Below are positions 1 to 9,565 of a stretch of 64,000 bases of DNA, one piece after another. The DNA is from JAFGPS01 sp964628465 (lineage in GTDB: Bacteria > Planctomycetota > Phycisphaerae > Sedimentisphaerales > Anaerobacaceae): contig CAZVOA010000010.1 in NCBI GenBank assembly GCA_964628465.1, positions 1 to 64,000 of the forward strand, in the 5' to 3' direction. The translations under genes were made by a program, and so were the position numbers. Within the stretch, counting starts at the first letter, position 1; every line of letters begins with the position of its first letter. A model generated the notes under the pieces. The model saw nothing but the letters and a program-made list of their open reading frames with translations, was not told the DNA's origin and ran no database searches.

Positions 1-125
1 TGTATTCGATACTCTCTTTTTAGCAATGGTACATTTTTGGGGGAGCATACCACTACCATGTTATCGAAACAGGTTTAAATATTATCTTTGGAATTATTGT
101 TGCATGGATTATCCTTGTTTTTTGT

Positions 126-665
126 ATGTTTGCACAAGCTTTTTTTTGGCGAAATCTCTTGATAGAAACCCAAAACGGTAAAAAGTATACTATTTTACCA
201 TTCATTCCATTTTTATTTCTTATAACTGGACTGGCGATTGTTCCGTTCTTTTTCGGAAGTGTAATAGCTCCCCCGGAAAATCCACTTATTGAAGCTCCCG
301 GAATTTTATCGAGAGCGGACTTGGCGACTCTTCCTGAATCTGCACGTGATATTCATGTTTGCACATATCGCCCAATAGGCTACGCCGCGGATTACCTTAG
401 ATTCCAAGCGGACACAAATGATATAGAAAAATTCATTGCAAAATCACCCGGATTAAAAAATGCAGAAATATTTACATCCAGTCGCTATACGCAAATCAAT
501 GAATTCCCATCATGGTACAATCATAAAACGGAGAATATAAGATCATACAGGTATAATGATGATAGCTATCATATCAAAGATAGATATATTAGAAGCTGGA
601 AAACTGAACTGATTGTCGATGATGAAGCGCATAATGTGTATTTATTTAATTGCATTCATAGATAA
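126..665 (+). CDS. Membrane protein, 5'-truncated or frameshifted
   Basis: I do not recognise a family. The protein from this ATG (179 aa) opens with aromatic, hydrophobic residues and has one clear membrane segment at about residues 25-46, followed by a soluble part rich in Tyr, Asp and Asn. The start is doubtful. The same frame is open back to base 24 and encodes another hydrophobic stretch. Removing one G from the run at 39-43 joins it to an open frame that leaves the window at base 2. The real protein therefore probably begins upstream with at least two membrane segments, and this entry is its C-terminal part. No recognisable ribosome-binding site precedes 126. The 266 bases between this gene and lacZ show nothing definite. 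Confidence 0.55.
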   Translation: MFAQAFFWRNLLIETQNGKKYTILPFIPFLFLITGLAIVPFFFGSVIAPPENPLIEAPGILSRADLATLPESARDIHVCTYRPIGYAADYLRFQADTNDIEKFIAKSPGLKNAEIFTSSRYTQINEFPSWYNHKTENIRSYRYNDDSYHIKDRYIRSWKTELIVDDEAHNVYLFNCIHR

Positions 666-931
666 TTTTTAAATAAATACATGTTTTAGCATTGTGAACT
701 TATTCAAAAAGAAAGTACATTCCAAAGTAGAATCAGATGAATAGACGTGCTCATTCCAGAATCTTTTCCTGCTTTACAGAACATTTCACAAAAGTCAAAA
801 ATATCCATACGATAGGCAATGATTGGCATGTCCGTCTTTTTTAACAACGGTTATAGTAAGGAAGTTTATACTTAATACTAGGTTACTCAATTTTACCGAT
901 ATACGCAATAAATAACAAATAATAAGGAAAC

Positions 932-3900
932 ATGACAACTATGAAATCCACAAGCCCGAATTTAATTAAACAAACATTGAATATGGAAAGCAATTACGGT
1001 TTTGTGATTTTCAAACCTCTTTTTTCCTCTCTTTCGTCTTTGTTTGTATTATGTATTCTTTTATCACCAATTATCACATATGCCCAGGAAAATCCGCAGG
1101 TTAATGATTGGGAAAATCCTTCGATAATCGGAATAAATAAAGAAAAAGGACACGCCGCGTTTGTACTGCCAAGTGAGAAGAGTACAGATTCAAGAGTAGT
1201 ATCGCTCAACGGTTTATGGCGGTTCAAATGGTCTGCGAATCCTGAATCACGTCCAAAGGATTTTTATAAACAGGATTTTTCCGCGGCTGATTGGGACTTA
1301 ATTCAGGTACCGGGCAACTGGCAAATGCAGGGATTCGATATACCCATTTATACCAACATGACTTATCCCTTCAAATCAAATCCGCCAAGCGTCACCAGCG
1401 AACCATCACGTTCATTTTACAGTTACTCCCATCGCAATCCAGTAGGCTCTTACCGCACAACATTCAATGTGCCCGCCTCGTGGTTGGACAAGAAAGTGTT
1501 TATAAATTTCGGTGGAGTCGAATCCGCGTTTTATATCTGGGTGAACGGGCAAAAAGTCGGTTACAGCCAGGGTTCCATGACTCCGGCGGAATTCGATATT
1601 ACATCTTTCATTAAACAAGGCGAAAATATACTGGCGGTGGAAGTATATCGCTGGTCAGATGGCAGTTATCTCGAAGATCAGGACATGTGGCGGCTTAGCG
1701 GAATATTCCGTGACGTTGATTTGTTTATCAGGCCAAAAACGTTTATTCAGGATTTTAAGGTAAACGCGGAACCTCTTATTGCAATTAACGGGGCACAGGT
1801 TGATATACAGGTTGCTATAGAAAATCGTTCAAATGAAACTGTAACGGGATTGATGGTAGAAGCAATTATTTCCAATGAACTAATGCAAAAATCCCTATCG
1901 AAAAATGTCGAGGCGATTTCGGAGGCAGTGAATAAATCTGTTTCGCTTAATACAGTGTTGGATAAATCACGTCTTTGGTCCGCTGAAACACCTAATCTGT
2001 ATGATCTTCGATTAAACCTGAAAAATGCGCAAAATGAAATAATTGATACTGTACACTGGAGATTCGGTATCAAGAGTGTTGTTGTTGATGGCGAACTATT
2101 TAAAATCAATGGCAAGGTAGTTAAACTCAAAGGCGTAAACCGGCACGAGCATCATCCGCGTACCGGCCGTCATGTTGACCGACAAACCATGAGACGTGAC
2201 GTCGAACTGCTCAAGCAGGCCAATATAAATATGGTACGTACTTCGCATTACCCTGACGACCCGTATTTTTATGAATTGTGCGATATTTACGGCATATATG
2301 TAATGGATGAGGCCAACCAGGAATCGCATGGATTTGGTATTGGCAACTCTGTTATGGGTGAAAATCCCCTGTGGGAAGCCGCACATGTTGACCGTGCTGT
2401 ATCTATGGTTGAACGGGACAAAAATCACGCTTGTGTTATCCTCTGGTCACTGGGTAACGAAGGCGGACGAGGACGTAACATCAGAGCAATGGCCGAGGCA
2501 GTAAAGAAGATTGATACCACACGTCCGGTATATTACGATTCTGACAGAAGTGTTTCCGCGATTTATGATGAAGGTTATTTGCCTCCGGAAAGACTCAGGC
2601 AATTAGGAGAAAGAATAAATGACCGCCCTGTTTTCTTGAGAGAATATGCGCACGCGATGGGGAATTCCGTAGGAAACCTGCAGGAGTACTGGGATGTCAT
2701 ATATTCCGACCCGAGTATAGTTGGTGCTGCAATCTGGGATTGGGTTGATCAGGGAATCGCAAAACGCATCGACGGCTCACCGCTGCGCTATGATGAAAAT
2801 CCAGCTTCCCTGCTTCTCCGTGATAATGAATTCTGGGCTTACGGCGGCGATTTTAACGATGTTCCAAATGATGGTGCGTTCTGCACCAACGGCTTGATTG
2901 GGCCGGACCGAATCCCTCATCCGCATTATTACCAGGTTCAAAAAGTATATCAGCCGGTAGTCTTTGAGCTTGTCAGTATAGCCCCCCTGCGTATTAAAGT
3001 AATTAATCATTATGATTTCATGTTACTCAACCATCTGGATATTCGATACAGTTTTAGAGCCAACGGTCGGATTAAAGATACGGATATTCTGAATATCAAG
3101 CTTCTTGCACCGGGAAATTCGGAAATAATAGAAATAACATCCCCAGAATGGTTTGAGTCAACTTCAGAAGATATATGCTTAAATCTTAACGCACAACTTA
3201 AGTCACCCGTTCTCTGGGCTGGAGAAGGATTCAGCATTGCCCACGAACAATTTGTTTTGAAAAAAGCTAAAATCGAAAATTTGCAAGCGTCACAGGGTAA
3301 TTTGGATGTACAGGAAAATTCTAACGATATTCTGGTCAAAGGTGACGATTTCAAAATTGTCTTTAGCAAAAGCAAGGCGACCTTAGTGAGCTGGATTGTA
3401 AAGGATAATGAACTGCTCCAGGGTCCATTGGAACCTTATTTCTGGAAACCTGCCAACGATAATCAGAAACGCAACAATTACAATAGCCGTCTTGGCCCAT
3501 GGAAGAAAGCTGCCGCAGACCTTGTTGTCAAACAAATCGAGGTTAAAAAAGAGGATAACCATGTAAAAGTCCACTGTCTTATGAATATGTATGAAGCAGC
3601 TCAATGCACTTTGGACTATACCATTAACAGCAAGGGACAAATTCAGGTACAGGCTGATTACCAGCCTCATCAGACAACAATTCCCCTCATGCCAAAATTC
3701 GGTATGCGGGTACAGATAAATGATCGCTTTAATAATATTTCATGGTATGGACGCGGGCCTTACGAGAACTATCCGGACAGAAAGACGGGATACCTGATCG
3801 GTTTGTACGAATCAAAACTTGAAAACTTTATCACTGATTATATCGCGCCTCAGGATAACGCTAATCGCTGCGACGTGAGATGGTTCAGTCTTTCAGACCA

Positions 3901-4162
3901 GAGCGGCAATATGATTCATATCACTGGCTTACAGGAACTCTGTTTTCGGGCATGGCCATACACAGAGGATGATTTGGAAAAAGCAAAACATCCTTATGAA
4001 TTGCCTGTTCGCGACTTCATCAATCTCAATATAGACCTGAACATCCACGGCGTAGGCGGTAACGACGCATGGGGTGCAAGAACAATGGATCAATATACAA
4101 TAGACGGTAACAAACCCTATAGTTATGGATTCATTCTGGAATATGGTAATTCAGGAAAATAG
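932..4162 (+). CDS. lacZ: Exported beta-galactosidase, GH2 (LacZ type)
   Basis: Hydrolyses terminal beta-galactosides; as a probable exported enzyme it would act on oligosaccharides in the periplasm or outside. The 1076-aa protein has the long LacZ architecture: sugar-binding domain (about 80-270), immunoglobulin-like linker (270-380), TIM barrel (380-680) and a C-terminal small-chain domain (about 800-1070). The acid/base is Glu510 in SLGNEGGRG and the nucleophile is Glu571 in REYAHAMGNS, both as in E. coli LacZ. Residues 24-51 form a hydrophobic signal sequence ending near AYAQ-type TYAQ, which E. coli LacZ lacks. The ATG at 932 has AAGGA five bases upstream. An ATG at 983 is an alternative start. 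The gene stands alone and is followed by a shared terminator. Substrate preference cannot be read from sequence. Confidence 0.93.
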   Translation: MTTMKSTSPNLIKQTLNMESNYGFVIFKPLFSSLSSLFVLCILLSPIITYAQENPQVNDWENPSIIGINKEKGHAAFVLPSEKSTDSRVVSLNGLWRFKWSANPESRPKDFYKQDFSAADWDLIQVPGNWQMQGFDIPIYTNMTYPFKSNPPSVTSEPSRSFYSYSHRNPVGSYRTTFNVPASWLDKKVFINFGGVESAFYIWVNGQKVGYSQGSMTPAEFDITSFIKQGENILAVEVYRWSDGSYLEDQDMWRLSGIFRDVDLFIRPKTFIQDFKVNAEPLIAINGAQVDIQVAIENRSNETVTGLMVEAIISNELMQKSLSKNVEAISEAVNKSVSLNTVLDKSRLWSAETPNLYDLRLNLKNAQNEIIDTVHWRFGIKSVVVDGELFKINGKVVKLKGVNRHEHHPRTGRHVDRQTMRRDVELLKQANINMVRTSHYPDDPYFYELCDIYGIYVMDEANQESHGFGIGNSVMGENPLWEAAHVDRAVSMVERDKNHACVILWSLGNEGGRGRNIRAMAEAVKKIDTTRPVYYDSDRSVSAIYDEGYLPPERLRQLGERINDRPVFLREYAHAMGNSVGNLQEYWDVIYSDPSIVGAAIWDWVDQGIAKRIDGSPLRYDENPASLLLRDNEFWAYGGDFNDVPNDGAFCTNGLIGPDRIPHPHYYQVQKVYQPVVFELVSIAPLRIKVINHYDFMLLNHLDIRYSFRANGRIKDTDILNIKLLAPGNSEIIEITSPEWFESTSEDICLNLNAQLKSPVLWAGEGFSIAHEQFVLKKAKIENLQASQGNLDVQENSNDILVKGDDFKIVFSKSKATLVSWIVKDNELLQGPLEPYFWKPANDNQKRNNYNSRLGPWKKAAADLVVKQIEVKKEDNHVKVHCLMNMYEAAQCTLDYTINSKGQIQVQADYQPHQTTIPLMPKFGMRVQINDRFNNISWYGRGPYENYPDRKTGYLIGLYESKLENFITDYIAPQDNANRCDVRWFSLSDQSGNMIHITGLQELCFRAWPYTEDDLEKAKHPYELPVRDFINLNIDLNIHGVGGNDAWGARTMDQYTIDGNKPYSYGFILEYGNSGK

Positions 4163-4186
4163 TTTCAAAACTGGAAAATAAAAAAA

Positions 4187-4217
4187 ATGCCCGTGTTTTT
4201 TACTTTAACACGGGCAT
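4187..4217. terminator. Bidirectional rho-independent terminator
   Basis: A perfect 11-bp inverted repeat (ATGCCCGTGTT at 4187-4197 and its complement at 4207-4217) lies between the convergent lacZ and araC-type genes. A run of seven A on its left gives a strong U-tract for minus-strand transcripts. The plus-strand side has a weaker T-rich tail. Confidence 0.85.
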
Positions 4218-4232
4218 GTCTATACATTTTTC

Positions 4233-5315
4233 TTACAAAGGTTTTACAGGCACACATATATTAATAATGTGCTTTCCTTCGGGATGCTGTTTCGGGTCGT
4301 TTAGGTACAACTCGAAGCACGGCCGGTCGTCGCACTGGTAGCCNNNNNNNNNNNNNNNNNNNNNNNNNNNNNNNNNNNNNNNNNNNNNNNNNNNNNNNNN
4401 NNNNNNNNNNNNNNNNNNNNNNNNNNNNNNNNNNNNNNNNNNNAGCCAGCCGCCCATTATTGTGGCCCACGCCTGCGGATACTCGCTCGGCAATATCTCG
4501 AAATATCCCACGCCGTACTTGCCGGCGGGAATTACACTCTTGCCGATTTCTCCTTCGACTTTTGTATCAGGCGGAATAGTGATACATATATCTGTGCGCA
4601 GCTTTTCTTCTTCGGTTATATCCGGATCATCATGATATATGCTGATGAACTGCGTCAGGTTCGGACGAATCAAACCTCTCGGTCCGGCCCACGAGCATAA
4701 CTTCTCGAACAATCCCTGGAATAACTTTTCGTTTCCTTTGTACGGGCCAATGTATCGCAGATATGCGACGGGCATATCCGGCAGATACTTGACTTCTACT
4801 TTTACTTCATTTGTGTTCATTTTGTACCTCCATAACTGGGTTCCATTTACGGGTTCTATTGTAAATGAAATAAAAGTAAGTTCTTTCCCGAAATTGCTTT
4901 TAGCTTCATTAATCCTGCTATCTGTTTTGCGATTCTTGCTATTTATAGTTCCTTTGTCGGCTCTGTATTCGCTCGCACTTATACCGAAATTTTCCTTGAA
5001 CACCCTCGCAAACGCCGCAGAGCCTGAGAAGCCGCAATCGAAAGCGATTTCCGTGATTGATTTAGTGGGATTTCCAATCAGCATACCCGCTGCCTTTTCC
5101 GCTCTGCGTCGCTGGATAAACTGATTCAGTGTTTCGCCTACGATACTCTTGAATATCCTGTGAAAATGGAATTCAGAAAAATTTGCGACTTTCGCGAGCA
5201 TTTTTAAAGTAAGCTCACTTTCCAGATTCTGTTCTATATAATCCAGCACACGATTTATCCGTCCAACATACTCAGCCCGCAGTGCCTTTTGTCTTATATC
5301 ATTATATTCAACCAT
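4233..5315 (-). CDS. AraC-family regulator with GyrI-like effector domain
   Basis: A probable transcriptional activator that binds DNA through two AraC-type helix-turn-helix motifs (about residues 19-117, ending FKENFGISASEYR). It senses a small molecule through a GyrI-like domain (about 175 to the end, with VAYLRYIGPY and a C-terminal CFELYLNDP segment). The start at 5315 is preferred because AAGGA lies just upstream. An ATG at 5378 would add 21 residues and has no such site. The gene contains a 100-N gap (4344-4443), so a stretch after GGW is unknown. Family members have only about four residues there, so the 100 N is probably a placeholder. It lies 67 bases downstream of the AsmA-like gene and could be co-transcribed with it. 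The target genes are unknown; lacZ is the convergent neighbour. Confidence 0.88.
   Translation of the reverse strand: MVEYNDIRQKALRAEYVGRINRVLDYIEQNLESELTLKMLAKVANFSEFHFHRIFKSIVGETLNQFIQRRRAEKAAGMLIGNPTKSITEIAFDCGFSGSAAFARVFKENFGISASEYRADKGTINSKNRKTDSRINEAKSNFGKELTFISFTIEPVNGTQLWRYKMNTNEVKVEVKYLPDMPVAYLRYIGPYKGNEKLFQGLFEKLCSWAGPRGLIRPNLTQFISIYHDDPDITEEEKLRTDICITIPPDTKVEGEIGKSVIPAGKYGVGYFEILPSEYPQAWATIMGGWXXXXXXXXXXXXXXXXXXXXXXXXXXXXXXXXXXGYQCDDRPCFELYLNDPKQHPEGKHIINICVPVKPL
4344..4443. other. Assembly gap of exactly 100 N
   Basis: One hundred undetermined bases interrupt the GyrI-like domain. A round 100 is a common assembler convention for a join of unknown length. Codons on both sides are in frame with each other across the run. 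Confidence 0.98.
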
Positions 5316-5382
5316 AAGTTTCCTTATATCATTTTTTGTAATTAGTTCATAGTAATATGTACTGAGAACCATGAACACAGAA

Positions 5383-8300
5383 CTACTTACGCAATTGATC
5401 CCATAGCAGAACGCGTAAACCTTTACTTATTTCCTTAAATGGTACAACTTCCACATCATAATTATCGAGAGTTCCATTTACTGTAACAGCTGCGGCATTT
5501 TTTTGCAGTGATGTCATGAGCTTGTCAAGCTCGTCCATTCCAGGCAGATTGATTCCTTTTAATGGTCTGGCGGAACCAAAAGCATATCCTTTAACCTTGC
5601 TTTCCTTTCCCTTTGCAAGGTCGAGAATTGAGCCGCTGCCTCGAATTTCCACACCTTGATTGAAATACTCGAAACTTGGAATATGAAGCGAAGAACCTTC
5701 GAAACATAGTTTAATCTGACCATAACCTGAAGGTTTTTTATCCCGGAACTTGAGTTTCATTGTATTATACAAAGTGCCGACAATTTTAGTCTGGGCAAAA
5801 TCGGACTGTGAAATTTGAATATTAGCATCGCCGGTCATTCTCTTTAAATCAGAAAATATTACAAGCATTCCTTTACCTGTCAGGTTTCCTTCAATATGTT
5901 TCGCGTTAGGCAAAAATATGTGCAAAAGCTGATTCGCCTCAATCATCGAAAAATCGGTATTCATATACATCGAATAACTTCCGGCCTGTCGAGTCACGTT
6001 CCCATAAGATTTTAGTACGCCGTTCATCGACTCTATTTCGGCCTTGTCAATCAGCAATCTATCTTTGCCGAGATATGCGGATATTTTAAAATCGCCGAAT
6101 GTTGCGTTATTGAAAAGAACATCCTCATTTTTCCCCTGAATATCAATACGCAGCGGCTCGAAAGTCCTTGTGCTTTCATCTTTTTTTACAGTTAAAGAAC
6201 CGGATGATTTACCGGTAGAAACGAACGGCCGTGCGTCTGTACTTAAATAAACAGCAATTTCCCCCAAGTCCACTCCTTGCCAATCCAAAGATGCTTTGCT
6301 GTTTGTCCAGTCATCCAGGGGAATTGAAATATCCCCTTTTGCGTAGCCGCCCATAGCTTCGATTACCATATCATTGAAATCAAGTAGAGACGCACGGCCG
6401 TGCGTCTCTACAATATTGATTTGCGATGAAAAATTGCCAATCTTCTTTCCTTCAAATGATGCGTTCGTCTCTATATTTCCATCGCCTTTTATTGTTCGTT
6501 CTGAAAGGTTGAGAGTTGCTTTTCCCTTTAGGTTCGTAGCCAAAGCGAGATTGTTTTTATCGAAATTCGTCGGCCAATTATAAGCATCGACATTGACATA
6601 TATCAAATGAGGCTGATTCAGTCTGAACCATGCGTTGCCTTCTGCTAATCCCATGCCATGTAACAGACGAATCCTGTCAAATTGAGCGGTTCCATGCTCG
6701 ATTACAATTCGGCCTTCAGCGTCTTTAGCCTCAATCGGCGGAATATCCATGTCTTTGACATTCCAGTTGCCGGAAATAACCATCTGGTTTATATTATCAA
6801 TCGGGACAGTGACATCAAGAGCGGCCTTCATTATCCCTTTGCACTCTATCGGAAGCTCGAACAATTGCATTACCGGACGCAATGAAACCTCTTCTGTATT
6901 CAACTTCACTTGAGCGGAACGCTGTTTGAAGTCATACCGGCCGTTAAGCGACCATTGGCCGTCAAATAACGTGAAATTATCAGCATTATATATCACGTTA
7001 TTGGTATCGATTTTTGCCTGCCATGGTATTTCCAAAGATTGTATGGCCTGCTTTTTAACGCTGATGTTGTCGGTAGAAAAAACAGATTTACATTGAAGGT
7101 CTATCGGGAATATAGTGCCGGATATTTTCGTTTTACATTCGAGATTGCCGGAAATGTTTTCCAGCATATTTTCGCTCTGAGCCTTGGGACTCATTTTCAT
7201 CGATACCTTGAATTGTGTATCCGTAAGCTCTCCGGAGGCCAGTGATGTTTTGCCGCCGCCTTCAAGATGCAGATCATCATAAGTCACGCTGAATTTTTCG
7301 ACCTCGATTTTTTGCATATCCCCATACACGGCTAAAACTATATCAACAGGTGAATTCAGGTCAGTAATTACTTCTAAGTCATCAGCTTCCAGTGATATAT
7401 TCCAATTCTTTGTGTCCGCGGAGAACTGGCCTATGACGTTCATTGTCCGGACGTTTGCCATGTCAATATTATCAAACTTTATAACAGGCCAATTAACGGA
7501 AATTACAGTCTCAATATTATCCGTTTGAACGTTGTATTTTTCAGAATTCCACGCAAAAGACGGCACAGTGACTTTCCATTTCGAGTTCAACAATGTTTCA
7601 CCGGAGTAAAGCAAATCAGCGTTACTTTGCCAGTTTCCCCAAGGTGATTTAGCATTAGAAGTTACAGACAAGTCGATTCGTCTTTTTCCGTTTTTCGGCC
7701 AGTCTATATTTCCTGACAATGTATTCTCATATTCGATTTCTTTTATCGCCCCAGTCACAGAACAATCAAAATCGCCCTGCCGCTTTTCTATGTTCCAGTT
7801 ACCTGTAATAGACGCCTGATTCTGGAACGCTTCGACAAAAACTCTTTCCGCCTGAATCTGTTTTCCGTTATAGTTAAGATTTCCACCCAGAACATTTATT
7901 GTATCGAGTGACTCATTCAAGCCGCTTAATGATATTTCCTTGATATCAAATGATAGCACGTCCGGTGACATTTGCAAACCAATATTACCGGCGGCGTGAA
8001 AACTTCTTTCTTCCGCGAGATTCAATATACCTGTAATGCCTTTTTCGCTAACACGTCCTTTCCATGTCGCGTTCAGCTTCAAAGGCCCTGATATTTCACC
8101 AATCAGATTTTGCAGTGACTTTGGCAAGCCATTTACATCAATATTTACTTCATGGTAAAAATCGCCGCTTTGAGCAAGTTTTCCGTCCAAAACAATTTGT
8201 GAGTCGATATTTCCCTGAAAATGCCATTCATGTGGTTTCAATGATTTACCCTGAAACACTATCGGATTGATTGTTTCTTTGTTTCCATTTTTATCGATAA

Positions 8301-8760
8301 CGTTCACTGTTGCGTCAGTTATATCTATATAAGGTAACGACAAATTATTTCCTCTGCCTGAAGATTCAGTATTAAAGTAATAAGATAATCGCTCCGCGTT
8401 CCATGTGCCAGTCTGGTCCTGGCTGATATTTACAACCGGGTTTTCAATTCTTACCTGCTTAAGCCGGAAACCACGAAACAAAACAAACGGAATCTTTGTA
8501 TGCTTAATGACAATTCGAGGCACATCAATAATTGGAGCATCTTCCAATGGAAGGCTTATGGATAATTTATCAATTGTCGTTTGTCCGCCATAGGTTATTT
8601 GCACCGAATCTACAGTTACATGCAACCCGTATTTTTCATTTAAAGTTTTCAGGATTAAATTACGCGGAAAATCAGTATGCAATATAACCAGTACAACTGC
8701 GGTATATGCCAGCAGAAGTACGAGCAGGATTAAAAATATTCTCCGAATCCATCGTTTCAT
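5383..8760 (-). CDS. AsmA/TamB-like envelope protein
   Basis: A large (1125 aa) protein with one N-terminal membrane anchor (residues 8-28) followed by about 1100 residues of alternating polar and hydrophobic beta-strand sequence. This is the pattern of AsmA-like proteins, which are thought to bridge the envelope and move lipids. The early segment LNEKYGLHVTVDSVQITYGG matches the opening of such domains, where a first strand follows the anchor. It ends with a C-terminal region (ARPLKGINLPGMDELDKLM) typical of the group. The start lies 10 bases after a lipoprotein gene, so the two are probably co-transcribed. Two copies of a 28-bp palindromic repeat lie inside the coding sequence (6215-6242, 6384-6411) and are translated in different frames without breaking it. 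The family call is firm; the exact role is inferred. Confidence 0.8.
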   Translation of the reverse strand: MKRWIRRIFLILLVLLLAYTAVVLVILHTDFPRNLILKTLNEKYGLHVTVDSVQITYGGQTTIDKLSISLPLEDAPIIDVPRIVIKHTKIPFVLFRGFRLKQVRIENPVVNISQDQTGTWNAERLSYYFNTESSGRGNNLSLPYIDITDATVNVIDKNGNKETINPIVFQGKSLKPHEWHFQGNIDSQIVLDGKLAQSGDFYHEVNIDVNGLPKSLQNLIGEISGPLKLNATWKGRVSEKGITGILNLAEERSFHAAGNIGLQMSPDVLSFDIKEISLSGLNESLDTINVLGGNLNYNGKQIQAERVFVEAFQNQASITGNWNIEKRQGDFDCSVTGAIKEIEYENTLSGNIDWPKNGKRRIDLSVTSNAKSPWGNWQSNADLLYSGETLLNSKWKVTVPSFAWNSEKYNVQTDNIETVISVNWPVIKFDNIDMANVRTMNVIGQFSADTKNWNISLEADDLEVITDLNSPVDIVLAVYGDMQKIEVEKFSVTYDDLHLEGGGKTSLASGELTDTQFKVSMKMSPKAQSENMLENISGNLECKTKISGTIFPIDLQCKSVFSTDNISVKKQAIQSLEIPWQAKIDTNNVIYNADNFTLFDGQWSLNGRYDFKQRSAQVKLNTEEVSLRPVMQLFELPIECKGIMKAALDVTVPIDNINQMVISGNWNVKDMDIPPIEAKDAEGRIVIEHGTAQFDRIRLLHGMGLAEGNAWFRLNQPHLIYVNVDAYNWPTNFDKNNLALATNLKGKATLNLSERTIKGDGNIETNASFEGKKIGNFSSQINIVETHGRASLLDFNDMVIEAMGGYAKGDISIPLDDWTNSKASLDWQGVDLGEIAVYLSTDARPFVSTGKSSGSLTVKKDESTRTFEPLRIDIQGKNEDVLFNNATFGDFKISAYLGKDRLLIDKAEIESMNGVLKSYGNVTRQAGSYSMYMNTDFSMIEANQLLHIFLPNAKHIEGNLTGKGMLVIFSDLKRMTGDANIQISQSDFAQTKIVGTLYNTMKLKFRDKKPSGYGQIKLCFEGSSLHIPSFEYFNQGVEIRGSGSILDLAKGKESKVKGYAFGSARPLKGINLPGMDELDKLMTSLQKNAAAVTVNGTLDNYDVEVVPFKEISKGLRVLLWDQLRK
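6215..6242. repeat. Degenerate copy of 28-bp palindromic repeat
   Basis: Twenty-five of 28 bases match the perfect palindrome found at 6384-6411 (differences at repeat positions 6, 10 and 25). It lies inside the AsmA-like gene and is read there as STDARPFVST. Confidence 0.8.
6384..6411. repeat. Perfect 28-bp palindromic repeat inside a gene
   Basis: The half-site GTAGAGACGCACGG is followed directly by its exact reverse complement. The copy is identical to the one at 43582-43609. It is read in the AsmA-like protein as VETHGRASL, one base out of phase with the copy at 6215. Confidence 0.92.
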
Positions 8761-8770
8761 GATAATCCAA

Positions 8771-9394
8771 TTAATCCGCCTTATAATCTACAGGCGGAAT
8801 ATCACCTATAGTGTTCGGCCCAAAACCGAATAACCACCAGTCCTCACGATTCGATTTGCCAATAGACGGCCCCGAACTCGCTGCAATTTCTCCTGAATCA
8901 GCCCAATAAGCGACATAAGAAATACTTGCGAAGCCCACCTGTTTAATTTTCTTGGTGATTGCAAGTTCCGGAGTAACGATTGAAACACCGCCCGTTATTG
9001 AAGATATTGGCGGAGCAAACGAAGGTATGCCTAAAAGAGATTCGTATCTGTCAATTCCTACACCACTGCTTCGAACTTCCACGATGATTTCAGCTTTTCC
9101 CTGGTCAAAAGTTACACTGACACCAGAATACAGCAATTTTGCTCTGAATTCACTTAGAACAAAATCTTTCTCAGCAGGTGAAAAATTGTCCGCATCAAGG
9201 AAAACGGTTCTTCCATGTATAGACTCGAAAGATAATCCATCGATAGCGTCCTGTGCCGCTTTTGATAATAGAAACTGTTCCGTAGCAGTTCTCGTTGGGT
9301 CAGTAACACGAACAGTCGCACAGCCGCTTATTATCATCATGAAGAATAATAGCAGCAATAATCGAAACCTGAATTTTGTATATTTTCCCAACAC
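8771..9394 (-). CDS. Lipoprotein of unknown function
   Basis: A 207-aa protein with a signal sequence (residues 9-24) ending in a lipobox, IISGC, so it is probably lipid-anchored at about Cys25. The mature part has a conserved-looking central region (VEVRSSGVGIDRYESLLGIP, TPELAITKKIKQVGFASISY) and ends in a W/F/P-rich tail (WWLFGFGPNTIGDIPPV). I recall similar tails in planctomycete lipoproteins of unknown function, but I cannot assign a family with certainty. The start codon is GTG at 9394, with only a weak ribosome-binding site. It lies 10 bases upstream of the AsmA-like gene, suggesting a shared transcript and an envelope role. Confidence 0.75.
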   Translation of the reverse strand: MLGKYTKFRFRLLLLLFFMMIISGCATVRVTDPTRTATEQFLLSKAAQDAIDGLSFESIHGRTVFLDADNFSPAEKDFVLSEFRAKLLYSGVSVTFDQGKAEIIVEVRSSGVGIDRYESLLGIPSFAPPISSITGGVSIVTPELAITKKIKQVGFASISYVAYWADSGEIAASSGPSIGKSNREDWWLFGFGPNTIGDIPPVDYKAD

Positions 9395-9565
9395 TTTTTA
9401 CTCAATTTTTATAAATTAAATCTTCCTTATTAAAACTAATCGCAAATATATACGCTATATGATTAAAAAGCAATTTAAAACTTATGCCAAATAAATCAAG
9501 ATCAATGACTCATAACACGTGAGAGTCGGTCCGTGAATATTCTCATTACAGATTAAAAACCTTTA

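Noticed and set aside
4261..4470. An open frame through the N run on the minus strand
   Set aside because: It is an out-of-frame reading of the AraC/GyrI gene and depends on undetermined bases.
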